Source of the DNA: Boudabousia marimammalium
GTDB taxonomy: Bacteria > Actinomycetota > Actinomycetes > Actinomycetales > Actinomycetaceae
NCBI RefSeq assembly: GCF_001936115.1
Contig: NZ_MPDM01000008.1
Span: 16,464 to 80,463, forward strand
Reading direction: 5' to 3'
DNA: 64,000 bases
Shown here: positions 7,707 to 15,578 of the stretch, piece by piece
Layout: each line of letters opens with the position of its first letter
How positions within the stretch are numbered: position 1 is the stretch's first letter
Made by a program: the position numbers and the translations under genes
The notes under the pieces: generated by a model
The model's input: the letters and a program-made list of their open reading frames with translations, nothing else
What the model was told of the DNA's origin: nothing
The model's database searches: none

Positions 7707-8903
7707 TCAAGCCTGAGCGTTCAAGTTAGAAGTTGGTTTCGGGGCAACCACCTGCAAGGCGTGATGTGCGAGCTCAACCTTGAGTGCTTTCACCTTGCCG
7801 ACCGGGTCGCCATCCAACTGCACATCATGGGCAGGCAAGCACTGCACGGTAGCCTCGCGGGCCTGACGGAACTTGATTGAAGCCGAATCCATCTTCACGT
7901 CGCGGCGGCTAAAACCAATCCCCTGAGCAATCACACGGTTGAACACATTCACCCAACCCAGCAGACCGTTACGGATATCCAAGGCCAGAACATCCAGCTG
8001 GCCATCATCCGGTTTCGCGTTTGGAATTAGGTTCAAACCCCCAGGGAGACGTCCACAGTTCGCAAACAGCAGGGTGCGCAAGAAAATATCGGAACTATGA
8101 TCGGCATCATCCAAACGGACCCGCACATGCAGGCGCTCACCGAAAGCATTCTTAATGCCGGCCGCCACGTAGGCGCCCCAGCCAATCTGCTTCTTCAAAT
8201 CAGAGCTCGTATCAGCCATCATCTTCGCGTCAAAGCCAACGCCTGCCATGACTAAGAACGGATGCCGGCCGCTAATCGAATAGGAGCGGGACTCCGGGTA
8301 GAGGGGACGCTGCAACTCCGTGGAAGGCGTCGCCGGGGACGGGGTTAAGGCATCCTCCTGATCCTCCATGATGGTTAACCAAGCCAAATCCATAGGCCTC
8401 GGGGTGCCGCTGAAAGCAATCCGCATCGCGGACTCTAAATCATCAGTCGGCAGGTTAATATTTCGCGCATAGAGGTTGGCGGTGCCGACCGGCAGAATCG
8501 CCAAAGGAATCCCACTGCCGTCCAGGATGCCGGCCACCAGACGTATAGTTCCATCACCACCGGCGGCAATCACCCTCGTCGCATTCGCAGAACGAGCCGC
8601 TCGCGCCTGACCAATCCCTGGATCATGCTCAGAAGTAGTCACAAAAGTACAGGTGTCATATTTCGCCAGTGAAGCAAACTTGGTGCACAGATTGCGGAAC
8701 TGCTGCTCATCTCCAACCTTCAGCGGGTTGTAAATCACCCACGCCGTGCGTTGCGGGGAAGGGGTACGAGAGGGGGCCGAGGAAGCCTCCGCGGGGCTAT
8801 CCGGGACCTCGGTGATTTCTAAGCCCCACCAAGCAACCCCGAAAACCACTAGACCCGCCACAATCACAATGGCCCAAAACATCACGTCCAGAAATAAGTC
8901 CAT
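7707..8903 (-). CDS. Diacylglycerol kinase-family lipid kinase
   Basis: This 398-residue protein has an N-terminal membrane helix (about residues 5-27), a Pro/Ser linker, then the DAGK catalytic domain (PF00781) with WVIYNPLK at about 55 and the nucleotide-binding motif GGDGT at 115-119. The C-terminal YegS/DgkB-like domain contains VGFDAKMMADT and the late segment HDVQLDGDP. It should phosphorylate diacylglycerol or a related lipid at the membrane. The N-terminal helix is an addition to the usual soluble form. The start is supported by TAAAGT six bases before ATG, which suggests a leaderless mRNA. It is convergent with the COG0701 permease and divergent from serS. Confidence 0.88.
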   Translation of the reverse strand: MDLFLDVMFWAIVIVAGLVVFGVAWWGLEITEVPDSPAEASSAPSRTPSPQRTAWVIYNPLKVGDEQQFRNLCTKFASLAKYDTCTFVTTSEHDPGIGQARAARSANATRVIAAGGDGTIRLVAGILDGSGIPLAILPVGTANLYARNINLPTDDLESAMRIAFSGTPRPMDLAWLTIMEDQEDALTPSPATPSTELQRPLYPESRSYSISGRHPFLVMAGVGFDAKMMADTSSDLKKQIGWGAYVAAGIKNAFGERLHVRVRLDDADHSSDIFLRTLLFANCGRLPGGLNLIPNAKPDDGQLDVLALDIRNGLLGWVNVFNRVIAQGIGFSRRDVKMDSASIKFRQAREATVQCLPAHDVQLDGDPVGKVKALKVELAHHALQVVAPKPTSNLNAQA

Positions 8904-8915
8904 GCCATAACTTTA
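8904..8915 (-). promoter_or_regulatory. Leaderless -10 for the lipid kinase gene
   Basis: On the minus strand TAAAGT ends six bases before ATG 8903, and no ribosome site is visible. That places the transcription start at or next to the A of ATG. Confidence 0.4.
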
Positions 8916-9005
8916 CCGCAGACCCGGGACATCGCAGGTGCGACATTTCATGTAATTTGTGTTTTAAATGCGTGCTCTTGCCGCCCAAATTCTGCGGTAA
9001 CGCGT

Positions 9006-9017
9006 TAAACTGTCACC
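9006..9017 (+). promoter_or_regulatory. Leaderless -10 for serS
   Basis: TAAACT (9006-9011) is followed by six bases and then the ATG. There is no Shine-Dalgarno sequence and no T-box leader in the 114-bp intergenic region. Confidence 0.45.
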
Positions 9018-10292
9018 ATGATTGACATTCGTATTCTTCGTGAAAATCCGCAGGTCGCCCGCGACAGCCAGATCGCCCGCGGTGCAGACCCGGAACTGGT
9101 TGACCGTATTTTGGCTGCCGATGAGGCCCGCCGCTCCACTTTGCAGGCTTTTGAGGATTTGCGGGCGCAGCAGAAATCTGTGTCTCGGTCCGTGGGGAAA
9201 GCCTCCCCGGAGGAACGCCCGCAGATTTTGGTGCAGGCTAAAGAGCTGGCGTCAGCGGTGAAAGAGGCGGAAGCTGTCGCGAACCAGGCGCAGGCCGATT
9301 TTGATGAATCATCGCGTGCCCTGCAGAACCTGATTGAGGGGGCACCCTCCGGTGGGGAGGAAGATTTCGTGGTGCTACGCCATGAGGGTCCCGCTCCGCG
9401 TGATTTTGCGGCTGAAGGGTTTGAGCTTAAGGATCATCTTGATTTAGCTGAGGGGCTGCGCGCTATCGACATGAAGCGTGGCGCGAAGGTTTCTGGTGCA
9501 CGGTTCTATTATCTGACTGGTATCGGTGCCCGTTTGGAGCTAGCTTTGCTGACCTGTGGGTTGGATCAGGCTGAGGCCGCTGGTTTTACCCCGATGATTA
9601 CCCCGACCTTGGTGACGCCGGAGATTATGGGCGGCACCGGTTTCCTCGGTGCTCACGCTGACGAGATTTACTATCTGCCGGCGGATGAACTGTACCTGAC
9701 GGGTACTTCTGAGGTTGCTTTGGCGGGCTACCACAAGGATGAGATTGTGGATTTGTCGGCGGGTCCGCGCCGCTATGCGGGATGGTCGACCTGCTACCGT
9801 CGTGAAGCTGGCGCCGCTGGCCGCGACACCCGTGGCATTATTCGCGTCCACCAGTTCAACAAGTTGGAAATGTTCAGCTACTGTGATCCGGCGGATGCGG
9901 CGGCTGAGCATGAGCGTCTGCTGGCTTGGGAAGAAGAAATGCTAGCGAAAGTGGGCTTGCCGTACCGCGTGATTGACACTGCCGCCGGCGATCTGGGTTC
10001 CTCCGCTGCCCGCAAGTTTGACTGTGAGGCTTGGCTACCCACCCAGAACCGGTGGATGGAAGTCACTTCCACCTCAAACTGCACGACCTATCAGGCCCGC
10101 CGCCTGAACGTCCGCTACAAGGATGCAGAAGGTCGCAACCAGATTGCCGCCACCTTGAACGGTACTTTAGCGACGACCCGCTGGCTGGTCGCAATCTTGG
10201 AGAATAATCAGCAAGCTGACGGCTCCGTGATTGTTCCTGAGGGCCTGCGTCCCTACCTAGGTGGCCGTGAAGTTTTGGAGCCCACTAAGTGA
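9018..10292 (+). CDS. serS: Seryl-tRNA synthetase
   Basis: It charges tRNA-Ser with serine. At 424 residues it has the normal length. The N-terminal helical arm that grips the long variable arm of tRNA-Ser spans about residues 1-110. The class II catalytic core follows, with the TxE serine-binding loop (LTGTSEVAL), motif 2 ([22 protein letters not shown] region) and motif 3 near the C-terminus ([16 protein letters not shown]). The start ATG is preceded by a -10 only. The stop overlaps the HAD phosphatase start by four bases. Two tRNA-Ser genes lie 1.1 and 4.9 kb downstream. Confidence 0.97.
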   Translation: MIDIRILRENPQVARDSQIARGADPELVDRILAADEARRSTLQAFEDLRAQQKSVSRSVGKASPEERPQILVQAKELASAVKEAEAVANQAQADFDESSRALQNLIEGAPSGGEEDFVVLRHEGPAPRDFAAEGFELKDHLDLAEGLRAIDMKRGAKVSGARFYYLTGIGARLELALLTCGLDQAEAAGFTPMITPTLVTPEIMGGTGFLGAHADEIYYLPADELYLTGTSEVALAGYHKDEIVDLSAGPRRYAGWSTCYRREAGAAGRDTRGIIRVHQFNKLEMFSYCDPADAAAEHERLLAWEEEMLAKVGLPYRVIDTAAGDLGSSAARKFDCEAWLPTQNRWMEVTSTSNCTTYQARRLNVRYKDAEGRNQIAATLNGTLATTRWLVAILENNQQADGSVIVPEGLRPYLGGREVLEPTK

Positions 10293-11263
10293 CGAATCCG
10301 CAAGATGACGCCGCGCAGCTGAGCGAAGATTTAGAGCAGCTGGATCCGGTTACTAAGCCGATGGGTGGCCACTTCGGTGGCATTGCGCCGGGCGCTCCCA
10401 CTGGTGATTTTGATTATCTGGTGGAAGTGGCGCGGGAGCAGCTGCCAGATGACCTGGTCATGGATCCGACCCAGATGCTGATTGCCTTCGATATTGATGG
10501 CACCACTTTGCTAAGCGACGGCACCGTCACGGAGCGAATGAAGCAGACCATTAAGCGCCTGCAGGCTGCCGGTGCGACGGTACTGTTAGCTTCGGGGCGT
10601 GCCTCTTGGGCGATTAAACCGGTCCTAGCCAAAATGGACATCACCAGCGGTTACGTGGTGTGTTCCAACGGCGCGGTTTTGATTCGTTTGGATGATTCCT
10701 ACCCGGATGGTTTTGAAGTCATCATGGAGCGGACTTTCGATCCGACGGACGCGCTGCTGGCTTTGCGTGAGGCCATGCCGGACGTGCTCTTGGGGATTGA
10801 GATTGCCGACTTCGGCTTCGAGGTTTCTCACGCTTTCCCCGAGGGGGAGCTGACCGGTAATCAGCGGGTCGTGGACTTTGATCAGATGCTGCACCGCCAG
10901 GTTTGCCGAGTGATTGCCCGCGACCCGGATATGGATATTGTGAGTTTCAAGAACCTAGTTGAGTCTGCCGGCTTGCACTCTGTAGAGTGGGCGATTGGCT
11001 GGACCGCCTGGGTTGATATCGCGCCGGAGAACGTCTCAAAGGCTTCCGCTTTGGAGGAGCTACGGCAGCGTCTGAACCTGCCCATGGAGGGCACGATCAC
11101 TTTCGGTGACGGCTGGAATGACGCGCAAATGCTGGAGTGGGCGCACCTGTCCGTCGCGATGGGGGATAGCCCGCAGGGCGTGGTCGATTTGGCTACTGCC
11201 CGCACGGCCCGCGTGGATGAGGATGGGGTTCCCGCCTTCATTGAGGCAATCTTGTCCCGCTAG
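10289..11263 (+). CDS. HAD-family (Cof-type) phosphatase
   Basis: This 324-residue protein has HAD motif [10 protein letters not shown] with Asp68 and Asp70, motif II around LLASGR (about 110-115) and motif [15 protein letters not shown] (about 274). A C2-type cap lies between them, as in Cof/YidA sugar-phosphate and flavin phosphatases. The first 60 residues are an acidic extension absent from typical members. It is translationally coupled to serS (overlap of four bases), which is a common actinobacterial arrangement. The substrate is probably a small phosphorylated metabolite; nothing specific can be read. Confidence 0.88.
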   Translation: MTNPQDDAAQLSEDLEQLDPVTKPMGGHFGGIAPGAPTGDFDYLVEVAREQLPDDLVMDPTQMLIAFDIDGTTLLSDGTVTERMKQTIKRLQAAGATVLLASGRASWAIKPVLAKMDITSGYVVCSNGAVLIRLDDSYPDGFEVIMERTFDPTDALLALREAMPDVLLGIEIADFGFEVSHAFPEGELTGNQRVVDFDQMLHRQVCRVIARDPDMDIVSFKNLVESAGLHSVEWAIGWTAWVDIAPENVSKASALEELRQRLNLPMEGTITFGDGWNDAQMLEWAHLSVAMGDSPQGVVDLATARTARVDEDGVPAFIEAILSR

Positions 11264-11416
11264 TTCGCGTTTCGCGGCCACTTTGGTTGACGCGCCCTAT
11301 CTCACGCTGTTTGCGTTGTGCTTATGTGTTAGTTTTCCGTTAATATATGACAGTTACTTGATGGTTTTCGAGGACGAGGGCGTGCGCCTTCGCCTGGTGG
11401 GCTGTCAAACTGACTT

Positions 11417-11505
11417 GGAGAGTTGTCTGAGCGGCCGAAAGAGACGGTCTTGAAAACCGTTGTACGGCGACCCCGTACCAAGGGTTCGAATCCCTTACTC
11501 TCCGC
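11417..11505 (+). tRNA. tRNA-Ser (anticodon UGA)
   Basis: Acceptor arms GGAGAGT (11417-11423) and ACTCTCC (11498-11504) pair fully, with G as discriminator. The anticodon stem ACGGT/ACCGT holds TGA at 11451-11453. A long variable arm, typical of serine tRNAs, precedes GGGTTCGAATCCC. CCA is not encoded. Confidence 0.96.
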
Positions 11506-11509
11506 CGGT

Positions 11510-11543
11510 GAAACCCCGCTATCGTTGCGATAGTGGGGTTTTT
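11510..11543 (+). terminator. Terminator of tRNA-Ser(UGA)
   Basis: AAACCCCGCTATCG and CGATAGTGGGGTTT form a long stem around a TTG loop, followed by a run of T. The phased repeat cluster starts immediately after it. Confidence 0.85.
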
Positions 11544-11549
11544 GGTGTG

Positions 11550-11798
11550 TTTTTGCGGCACAGTGGGATGTTTTGCGACTCAGCGGTGTGTGGTTGGTGT
11601 GTGGCTGGTGCGGGGGTGGTGTGCGGCTGTGTTGCATAGTGTTGTTTTTGGTGTGTTTTTGCGGCTCAGTGGAACGTTTTGCGACTCAGCGGTGTGTGGT
11701 TGGTGTGTGGCTGGTGCGGGGGTGGTGTGCGGCTGTGTTGCATAGTGTTGTTTTTGGTGTGTTTTTGCGGCTCAGTGGAACGTTTTGCGACTCAGCGC
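11550..11798 (+). repeat. Phased short-repeat cluster 3
   Basis: The family seen at the window start recurs as a 106-bp tandem array. Y boxes are at 11551, 11657 and 11763 (the last two are variant TTTTGCGGCTCAGTGG), X boxes at 11571, 11677 and 11783, and Z boxes at 11632 and 11738. Y to X spacing is again 20 bp and Z to the TTGC of Y is 27 bp. Between the boxes lies GT-rich filler that is nearly identical between units. The orientation is the same as in clusters 1 and 2. A degenerate X-like sequence at 11931-11945 overlaps the stop codon of the SNF2 gene. No CDS is credible here. Confidence 0.88.
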
Positions 11799-11906
11799 GG
11801 TGTGGGTGGTGTGTGGTGGTTGGTGCGTGGGTGGTGTGTGGGCGCTGTGTGGGCGCGGTGTGGGTGGTGTGTGGTGGTTGGTGCGTGGGTGGTGTGTGGG
11901 CGCTGT
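11797..11906. repeat. GT-rich direct duplication
   Basis: A segment of about 50 bp beginning GCGGTGTGGGTGG occurs at 11797-11848 and again at 11855-11906, a 58-bp period. It is almost free of C on this strand and has many GGG runs, so it could form G-quadruplexes. It links the phased repeats to the 3' end of the SNF2 gene. Confidence 0.75.
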
Positions 11907-11931
11907 TTGGGTGGCGGGAGAGTAGTGAGGT

Positions 11932-14793
11932 TTACGACTCGGTGGTAGAAAAAGTGGAGTGGTGCGGGAACATTTCGGGACTATCGCTACTGACCCTCTC
12001 AAGTTCTTCTTGCAAGATGGTGTTTATGCCTGTGGAGTCGACTTCGGGCTGCTCACCCTCGGCCTTTGACACGTCACCAGTGGGCTCTGAAGTCTCCATC
12101 TGAGTTGCCTGCTTACCGGCAACGGAATCATCCGCGAAAGCCGCAAAAACCTGTTGCTTCTCTTTCAGTAGCTCCATAATGCGTTCATCCACGGTCCGCT
12201 CCGCCAAGAGCCGGTACACGAACACGCTACGGGCTTGCCCCATCCGGTAGGCTCGTGACAATGCCTGATTCTCGCTGGAAGGTTTTAGCTGCGGTTCACA
12301 GAAAACCACGACGCTGGCTGCCTGAATATTTAACCCTGTGCCCCCTGACTGGATTTGGGCGACCAGCACTGAACCGGTGGGAGCCTCAGTAAACTCATCC
12401 ACTAGCTCTTGCCGGCGAGCCGGCGGCACAGACCCGGTAATCAGGCCAATGCAAGCAGATCCCAGCAGTTCGGTGACACTCTCCAAGGTCTGCAAAAAGA
12501 ACGAGAACACTATCACCTTGCGGCCCTCGGCCCCAGCCTGTTCCACGATGTCTAGCAACCGTTCTGCCTTAGCGGACTGGGTCAAATCAGGCGCATTCCA
12601 AGAAACCCTGCGCATCGCAGCGAAATCGGTCTCAGTTACAGTCTCCCTATATTTCAGCCATTCTTCCCGCGACAGTTCACACCATTCACTGCTTTCAACC
12701 AGGTCCGGTAGTTCACCTAAAACATCTTCACGCTTACGCCGCAGATAGACGGTTGCAACTTTTTCCCGGAAAGTTTCCGCCGTCAGCATGTGAGCCACCC
12801 CGAATAGGCTGGTGGCTAACTGCGGGCGCAGCAGCCTCACCAGGGAAACCATTTCTTCAACCTTGTTCTCCAAAGCTGTTCCTGTCATCAGCAAATGTCG
12901 GGGAGTGAACCTAGTTAAGTCACGCAGATGCTGGGTGCGTTGCGCTTCCGGGTTCTTCACATAGTGGGCTTCATCCACAATCAGCAAGCCGAAGCGGAAA
13001 CCTTCAGGAAACACGAAATGTTTGAGCGTCTCAAAAGTTGTGACCGCTACTCCGCCGTCTGCCAGCCACCGTGCCAGGGCTTCTTCACGATCTTCGCCGT
13101 GAATCTTGACGGCTTTTAGATCAGATTTCTCTGAGATTTCTTTATCCCAGTTCGTCAGCACAGCGGCGGGACTTACCACCACGAAATGGGTTGCCCCAGC
13201 ATTGCGTAACGCCACCATCACCGCGATGGCTTGCACAGTTTTCCCCAGACCCATTTCGTCACCTAGAATCACGCTGCCCTGATGGAGCACGTACTTTACG
13301 CCCCACTCCTGGTATCCGCGCAAGGTACAGTTCAAGCCTGCGAGGGACATTTTTTGCTCTGAAATCTGGGTGGCAAGTGCTTCCGGCAAACCGTACGTGG
13401 AGTTTTTGTTGCCGAGGATGCCCGGAAGAATCTCCTCCAGAATCTGATAGTACTCAATTGAGTTTTCAACAAAATCGGTCCAAGCGTCCGCTGTGATTGC
13501 TCCAGCAATCCGTGTTTGAGCGATAGCATAGTCAGAAATTAGGTCCTCATATGCGGGGCAGTAATGGTCTTGGAGGAAAGAAACTGTCTGCCTTAGCTGT
13601 TCTTTTTGGGTTTCAGCTAGTAAAGACCATGCCGGCCCATTGAGTCGCCGGAGCCGTCGAATCGTAGCTGCAATCCCAGTATTGGTTGCAGAAGCCGCAT
13701 TTGCTCCGGCTACTTTTTCGTCGGAGATGCCCGCGCCCTCGGCAATCTTGTGGGATTGGTTCCGCTCCAACTGGGCCCACTGTTTACGGTATCCGTTTAG
13801 TAGTCGGTACTGTTGCACGGCGCGAACTATGCGGTCGCTGTCTTCGCTAGAATCATCAGGATTTAGCTTTAATGCTGCTCCGGAGGCAAGATTCTGCCCA
13901 TACTGTTCAGCGGCTTCTTTTAGGAGGCGTGCTCCGTTGCGGCTGATTCCGTTAATCTCTTCCAGTTGCTTCGCTGAGGCAGCTTGGATGTGGGCGACCG
14001 TTAAATACCCGTGCTCTGTCAGAGTTTTTGTCCGCAGACGCGGAATTTCGCGTTTCATTGATTCAATCGGGATTTGTTCCAGTAAGGCAAAAGTCATTTC
14101 CTGCCGAAGTTTACCCGCGTTCTGTTTAATCACCGCGGCTAAATCCAGTTCTTGCTGGCTGAGAGACAGTTTCGCGTCCTCGATATGATCCAACCTTGCT
14201 TTCAAACTGACTAGTGCCGGGCTGGAGCCTTTAGCGCCCGTTGCGGGAAGTAGCGAGTAGGTGCGCTGGAAAGCTTCCCGATCTAGCTCAAAATTGAGGG
14301 TAGCTTCATCGGGGCCGGTTGCCGTCACCCGCTCGAAACTGCTACGCAACTGGGCATACTGCGTAAGGTATGAGCCGGAAGCGAGCTGTCGGAGTTTCTC
14401 ATAGGCGCGCTCCGCTAGGGCTTTGCTGGTGCGGTTTGAGAAGAACCAGGAGAGGCGACTGGTCGCGGGGCTAAGCGCAATCAGGTTTTGCTGGACGACC
14501 GCGCTGTCTCGCTCTTGGAGGGCGAGGGCGCGCTGCTGCAAAGGCTCAAGCTGATTCAAAATTGATAAGTATTTCAAGAAATTTGGGGAGGGAAGGTCAA
14601 GGCTGGAGGGGAGTCCTGTCGCGTGGAAAAGCTCCGTATTTAGGGCATTCGCGTACTCGTTAGCTTCTAGGCTGGCCTCAAACTGTAGGCTACTTTGGGT
14701 GTCTTTTGCAGTGTCAAGTACTTGCTGTAGTAGTGCCTGGTTGGCTTTATGGTATGTGATTAGTTGCACCGCATCATTACGGGTGAAAGTCAC
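11932..14793 (-). CDS. SNF2-family helicase with helix-hairpin-helix domain
   Basis: This is a 953-residue SWI2/SNF2 ATPase, expected to translocate on double-stranded DNA and remodel protein-DNA complexes. The N-terminal 480 residues are mostly helical. They include a helix-hairpin-helix (HIQAASAKQLEEINGISRNG, about residues 265-285), a likely DNA-binding element. The SNF2 core has GDEMGLGKT (about 507-515), VDEAHYVKN (about 605-613), MTGTALEN and the C-terminal lobe with QSGGTGLN and SRAYRMGQ (about 843-850). The last 60 residues are acidic and disordered. The start is GTG 14793 with GGGAG seven bases upstream. It stands alone, with no partner nuclease or methylase adjacent. Its 3' end abuts the repeat array. 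It could be a RapA-like recycling factor or a lone defence helicase; neither is shown. Confidence 0.9.
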   Translation of the reverse strand: MTFTRNDAVQLITYHKANQALLQQVLDTAKDTQSSLQFEASLEANEYANALNTELFHATGLPSSLDLPSPNFLKYLSILNQLEPLQQRALALQERDSAVVQQNLIALSPATSRLSWFFSNRTSKALAERAYEKLRQLASGSYLTQYAQLRSSFERVTATGPDEATLNFELDREAFQRTYSLLPATGAKGSSPALVSLKARLDHIEDAKLSLSQQELDLAAVIKQNAGKLRQEMTFALLEQIPIESMKREIPRLRTKTLTEHGYLTVAHIQAASAKQLEEINGISRNGARLLKEAAEQYGQNLASGAALKLNPDDSSEDSDRIVRAVQQYRLLNGYRKQWAQLERNQSHKIAEGAGISDEKVAGANAASATNTGIAATIRRLRRLNGPAWSLLAETQKEQLRQTVSFLQDHYCPAYEDLISDYAIAQTRIAGAITADAWTDFVENSIEYYQILEEILPGILGNKNSTYGLPEALATQISEQKMSLAGLNCTLRGYQEWGVKYVLHQGSVILGDEMGLGKTVQAIAVMVALRNAGATHFVVVSPAAVLTNWDKEISEKSDLKAVKIHGEDREEALARWLADGGVAVTTFETLKHFVFPEGFRFGLLIVDEAHYVKNPEAQRTQHLRDLTRFTPRHLLMTGTALENKVEEMVSLVRLLRPQLATSLFGVAHMLTAETFREKVATVYLRRKREDVLGELPDLVESSEWCELSREEWLKYRETVTETDFAAMRRVSWNAPDLTQSAKAERLLDIVEQAGAEGRKVIVFSFFLQTLESVTELLGSACIGLITGSVPPARRQELVDEFTEAPTGSVLVAQIQSGGTGLNIQAASVVVFCEPQLKPSSENQALSRAYRMGQARSVFVYRLLAERTVDERIMELLKEKQQVFAAFADDSVAGKQATQMETSEPTGDVSKAEGEQPEVDSTGINTILQEELERVSSDSPEMFPHHSTFSTTES

Positions 14794-14947
14794 TATTATG
14801 CTCCCTGCCTGCCGGAATGGATGGGACTATTCTACAACTGGTCATTGGTGGGAGGGCGGGACATATTCTGAGATGGGGCACGCCTGCAAGGGTGGAGAGC
14901 TAGTATGCTGGGACGGAAGTGAGTGCGATTGTGAACCGGAGGAAACT

Positions 14948-15157
14948 GTGAATCGATTTCATGAGAAGATCTTGATGGCTTTAGTGCTTTTGTTGGCTGC
15001 CCTGCCAGTCGTGCTGGCCGTAATCTTGTTTGCCAGACTTGGCCAGTACTGGCTACTTGCTATTTTGGTTGGGGTGGCGTTACTGGCGCTATTGGCCTGG
15101 TGGCTCCGCCGACGGAAGGAAAAGAAGCTCGGTTTGGGTAAGTTTAAGACAATGTAA
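14948..15157 (+). CDS. Small two-helix membrane protein
   Basis: This 69-residue protein starts at GTG 14948 with a strong GGAGGAAA site. The frame is open further upstream, but that extension has no ribosome site. Two hydrophobic segments (about residues 8-32 and 34-53) are followed by a strongly basic tail (RRRKEKKLGLGKFK). This gives a hairpin in the membrane with the basic tail inside. I recognise no family. It is divergent from the SNF2 gene (155 bp apart), and tRNA-Ser(GCU) follows. Confidence 0.65.
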   Translation: MNRFHEKILMALVLLLAALPVVLAVILFARLGQYWLLAILVGVALLALLAWWLRRRKEKKLGLGKFKTM

Positions 15158-15173
15158 CCAAGATTTCACTGTT

Positions 15174-15201
15174 TTGCGGTAGCCCAATCCGCTTCTAGAC
15201 T
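15174..15201 (+). promoter_or_regulatory. Promoter for tRNA-Ser(GCU)
   Basis: TTGCGG (15174-15179) and TAGACT (15196-15201) are separated by 16 bp, about 40 bp upstream of the mature tRNA. A second possible -10, TAAACT, lies at 15203-15208. Confidence 0.45.
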
Positions 15202-15240
15202 GTAAACTCTGTGCGTACCCTTCCGAACGAAGGCGTATCA

Positions 15241-15329
15241 GGAGACGTGGCCGAGCGGCCGAAGGCGCTCCCCTGCTAAGGGAGTAGGGGCTGAAAGGTC
15301 CCTCGAGGGTTCAAATCCCTCCGTCTCCG
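15241..15329 (+). tRNA. tRNA-Ser (anticodon GCU)
   Basis: Acceptor arms GGAGACG (15241-15247) and CGTCTCC (15322-15328) pair fully, with discriminator G. The anticodon GCT is at 15275-15277 in a CTGCTAA loop. A long variable arm precedes GGGTTCAAATCCC. CCA is not encoded. Confidence 0.96.
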
Positions 15330-15336
15330 CAAATGG

Positions 15337-15366
15337 TTCCCGTTGCTCTTTGGCAACGGGACTTTT
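15337..15366 (+). terminator. Terminator of tRNA-Ser(GCU)
   Basis: TCCCGTTGC and GCAACGGGA flank a short loop and are followed by CTTTTTG. Confidence 0.85.
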
Positions 15367-15507
15367 TGTTGCTGTATTGCTATTTCTTATCGCTGTATGT
15401 GCGCATTTGTTGGAATAGCTGGTCTTACTATTTGTATATGACAACCCTGTCTTCTTTTGACGCTGACAATTAGTCAAGTAGCAAAGAGTAATGTCCCGCG
15501 GCTTTGT

Positions 15508-15526
15508 TAGGATGAGACTGGTCTCA
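15508..15526 (+). promoter_or_regulatory. -10 with overlapping inverted repeat before the nuclease gene
   Basis: TAGGAT (15508-15513) is a plausible -10. It is directly followed by TGAGACTGGTCTCA (15513-15526), a perfect 6-bp inverted repeat around TG that would cover the transcription start, as a repressor site does. The rest of 15367-15578 shows no gene. Confidence 0.4.
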
Positions 15527-15578
15527 GACCTTTGAAATGATTTTGCCAACAATAGAAATTCTAAAGGAAGGTGCGAGA

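Noticed and set aside
8904..9017. T-box leader before serS
   Set aside because: The region is only 114 bp, lacks the T-box sequence and has a -10 placed for a leaderless transcript.
11573..12103. Open frames of 70-176 codons across repeat cluster 3
   Set aside because: They arise because the GT-rich repeats lack stop codons in some frames. They are rich in Trp, Cys, Gly and Val, have no ribosome site, and recur with the repeat period.
1..15000. Prophage or integrated element
   Set aside because: No integrase, transposase, phage structural gene or flanking attachment repeat of a tRNA was found, although repeats and tRNA-Ser are present.
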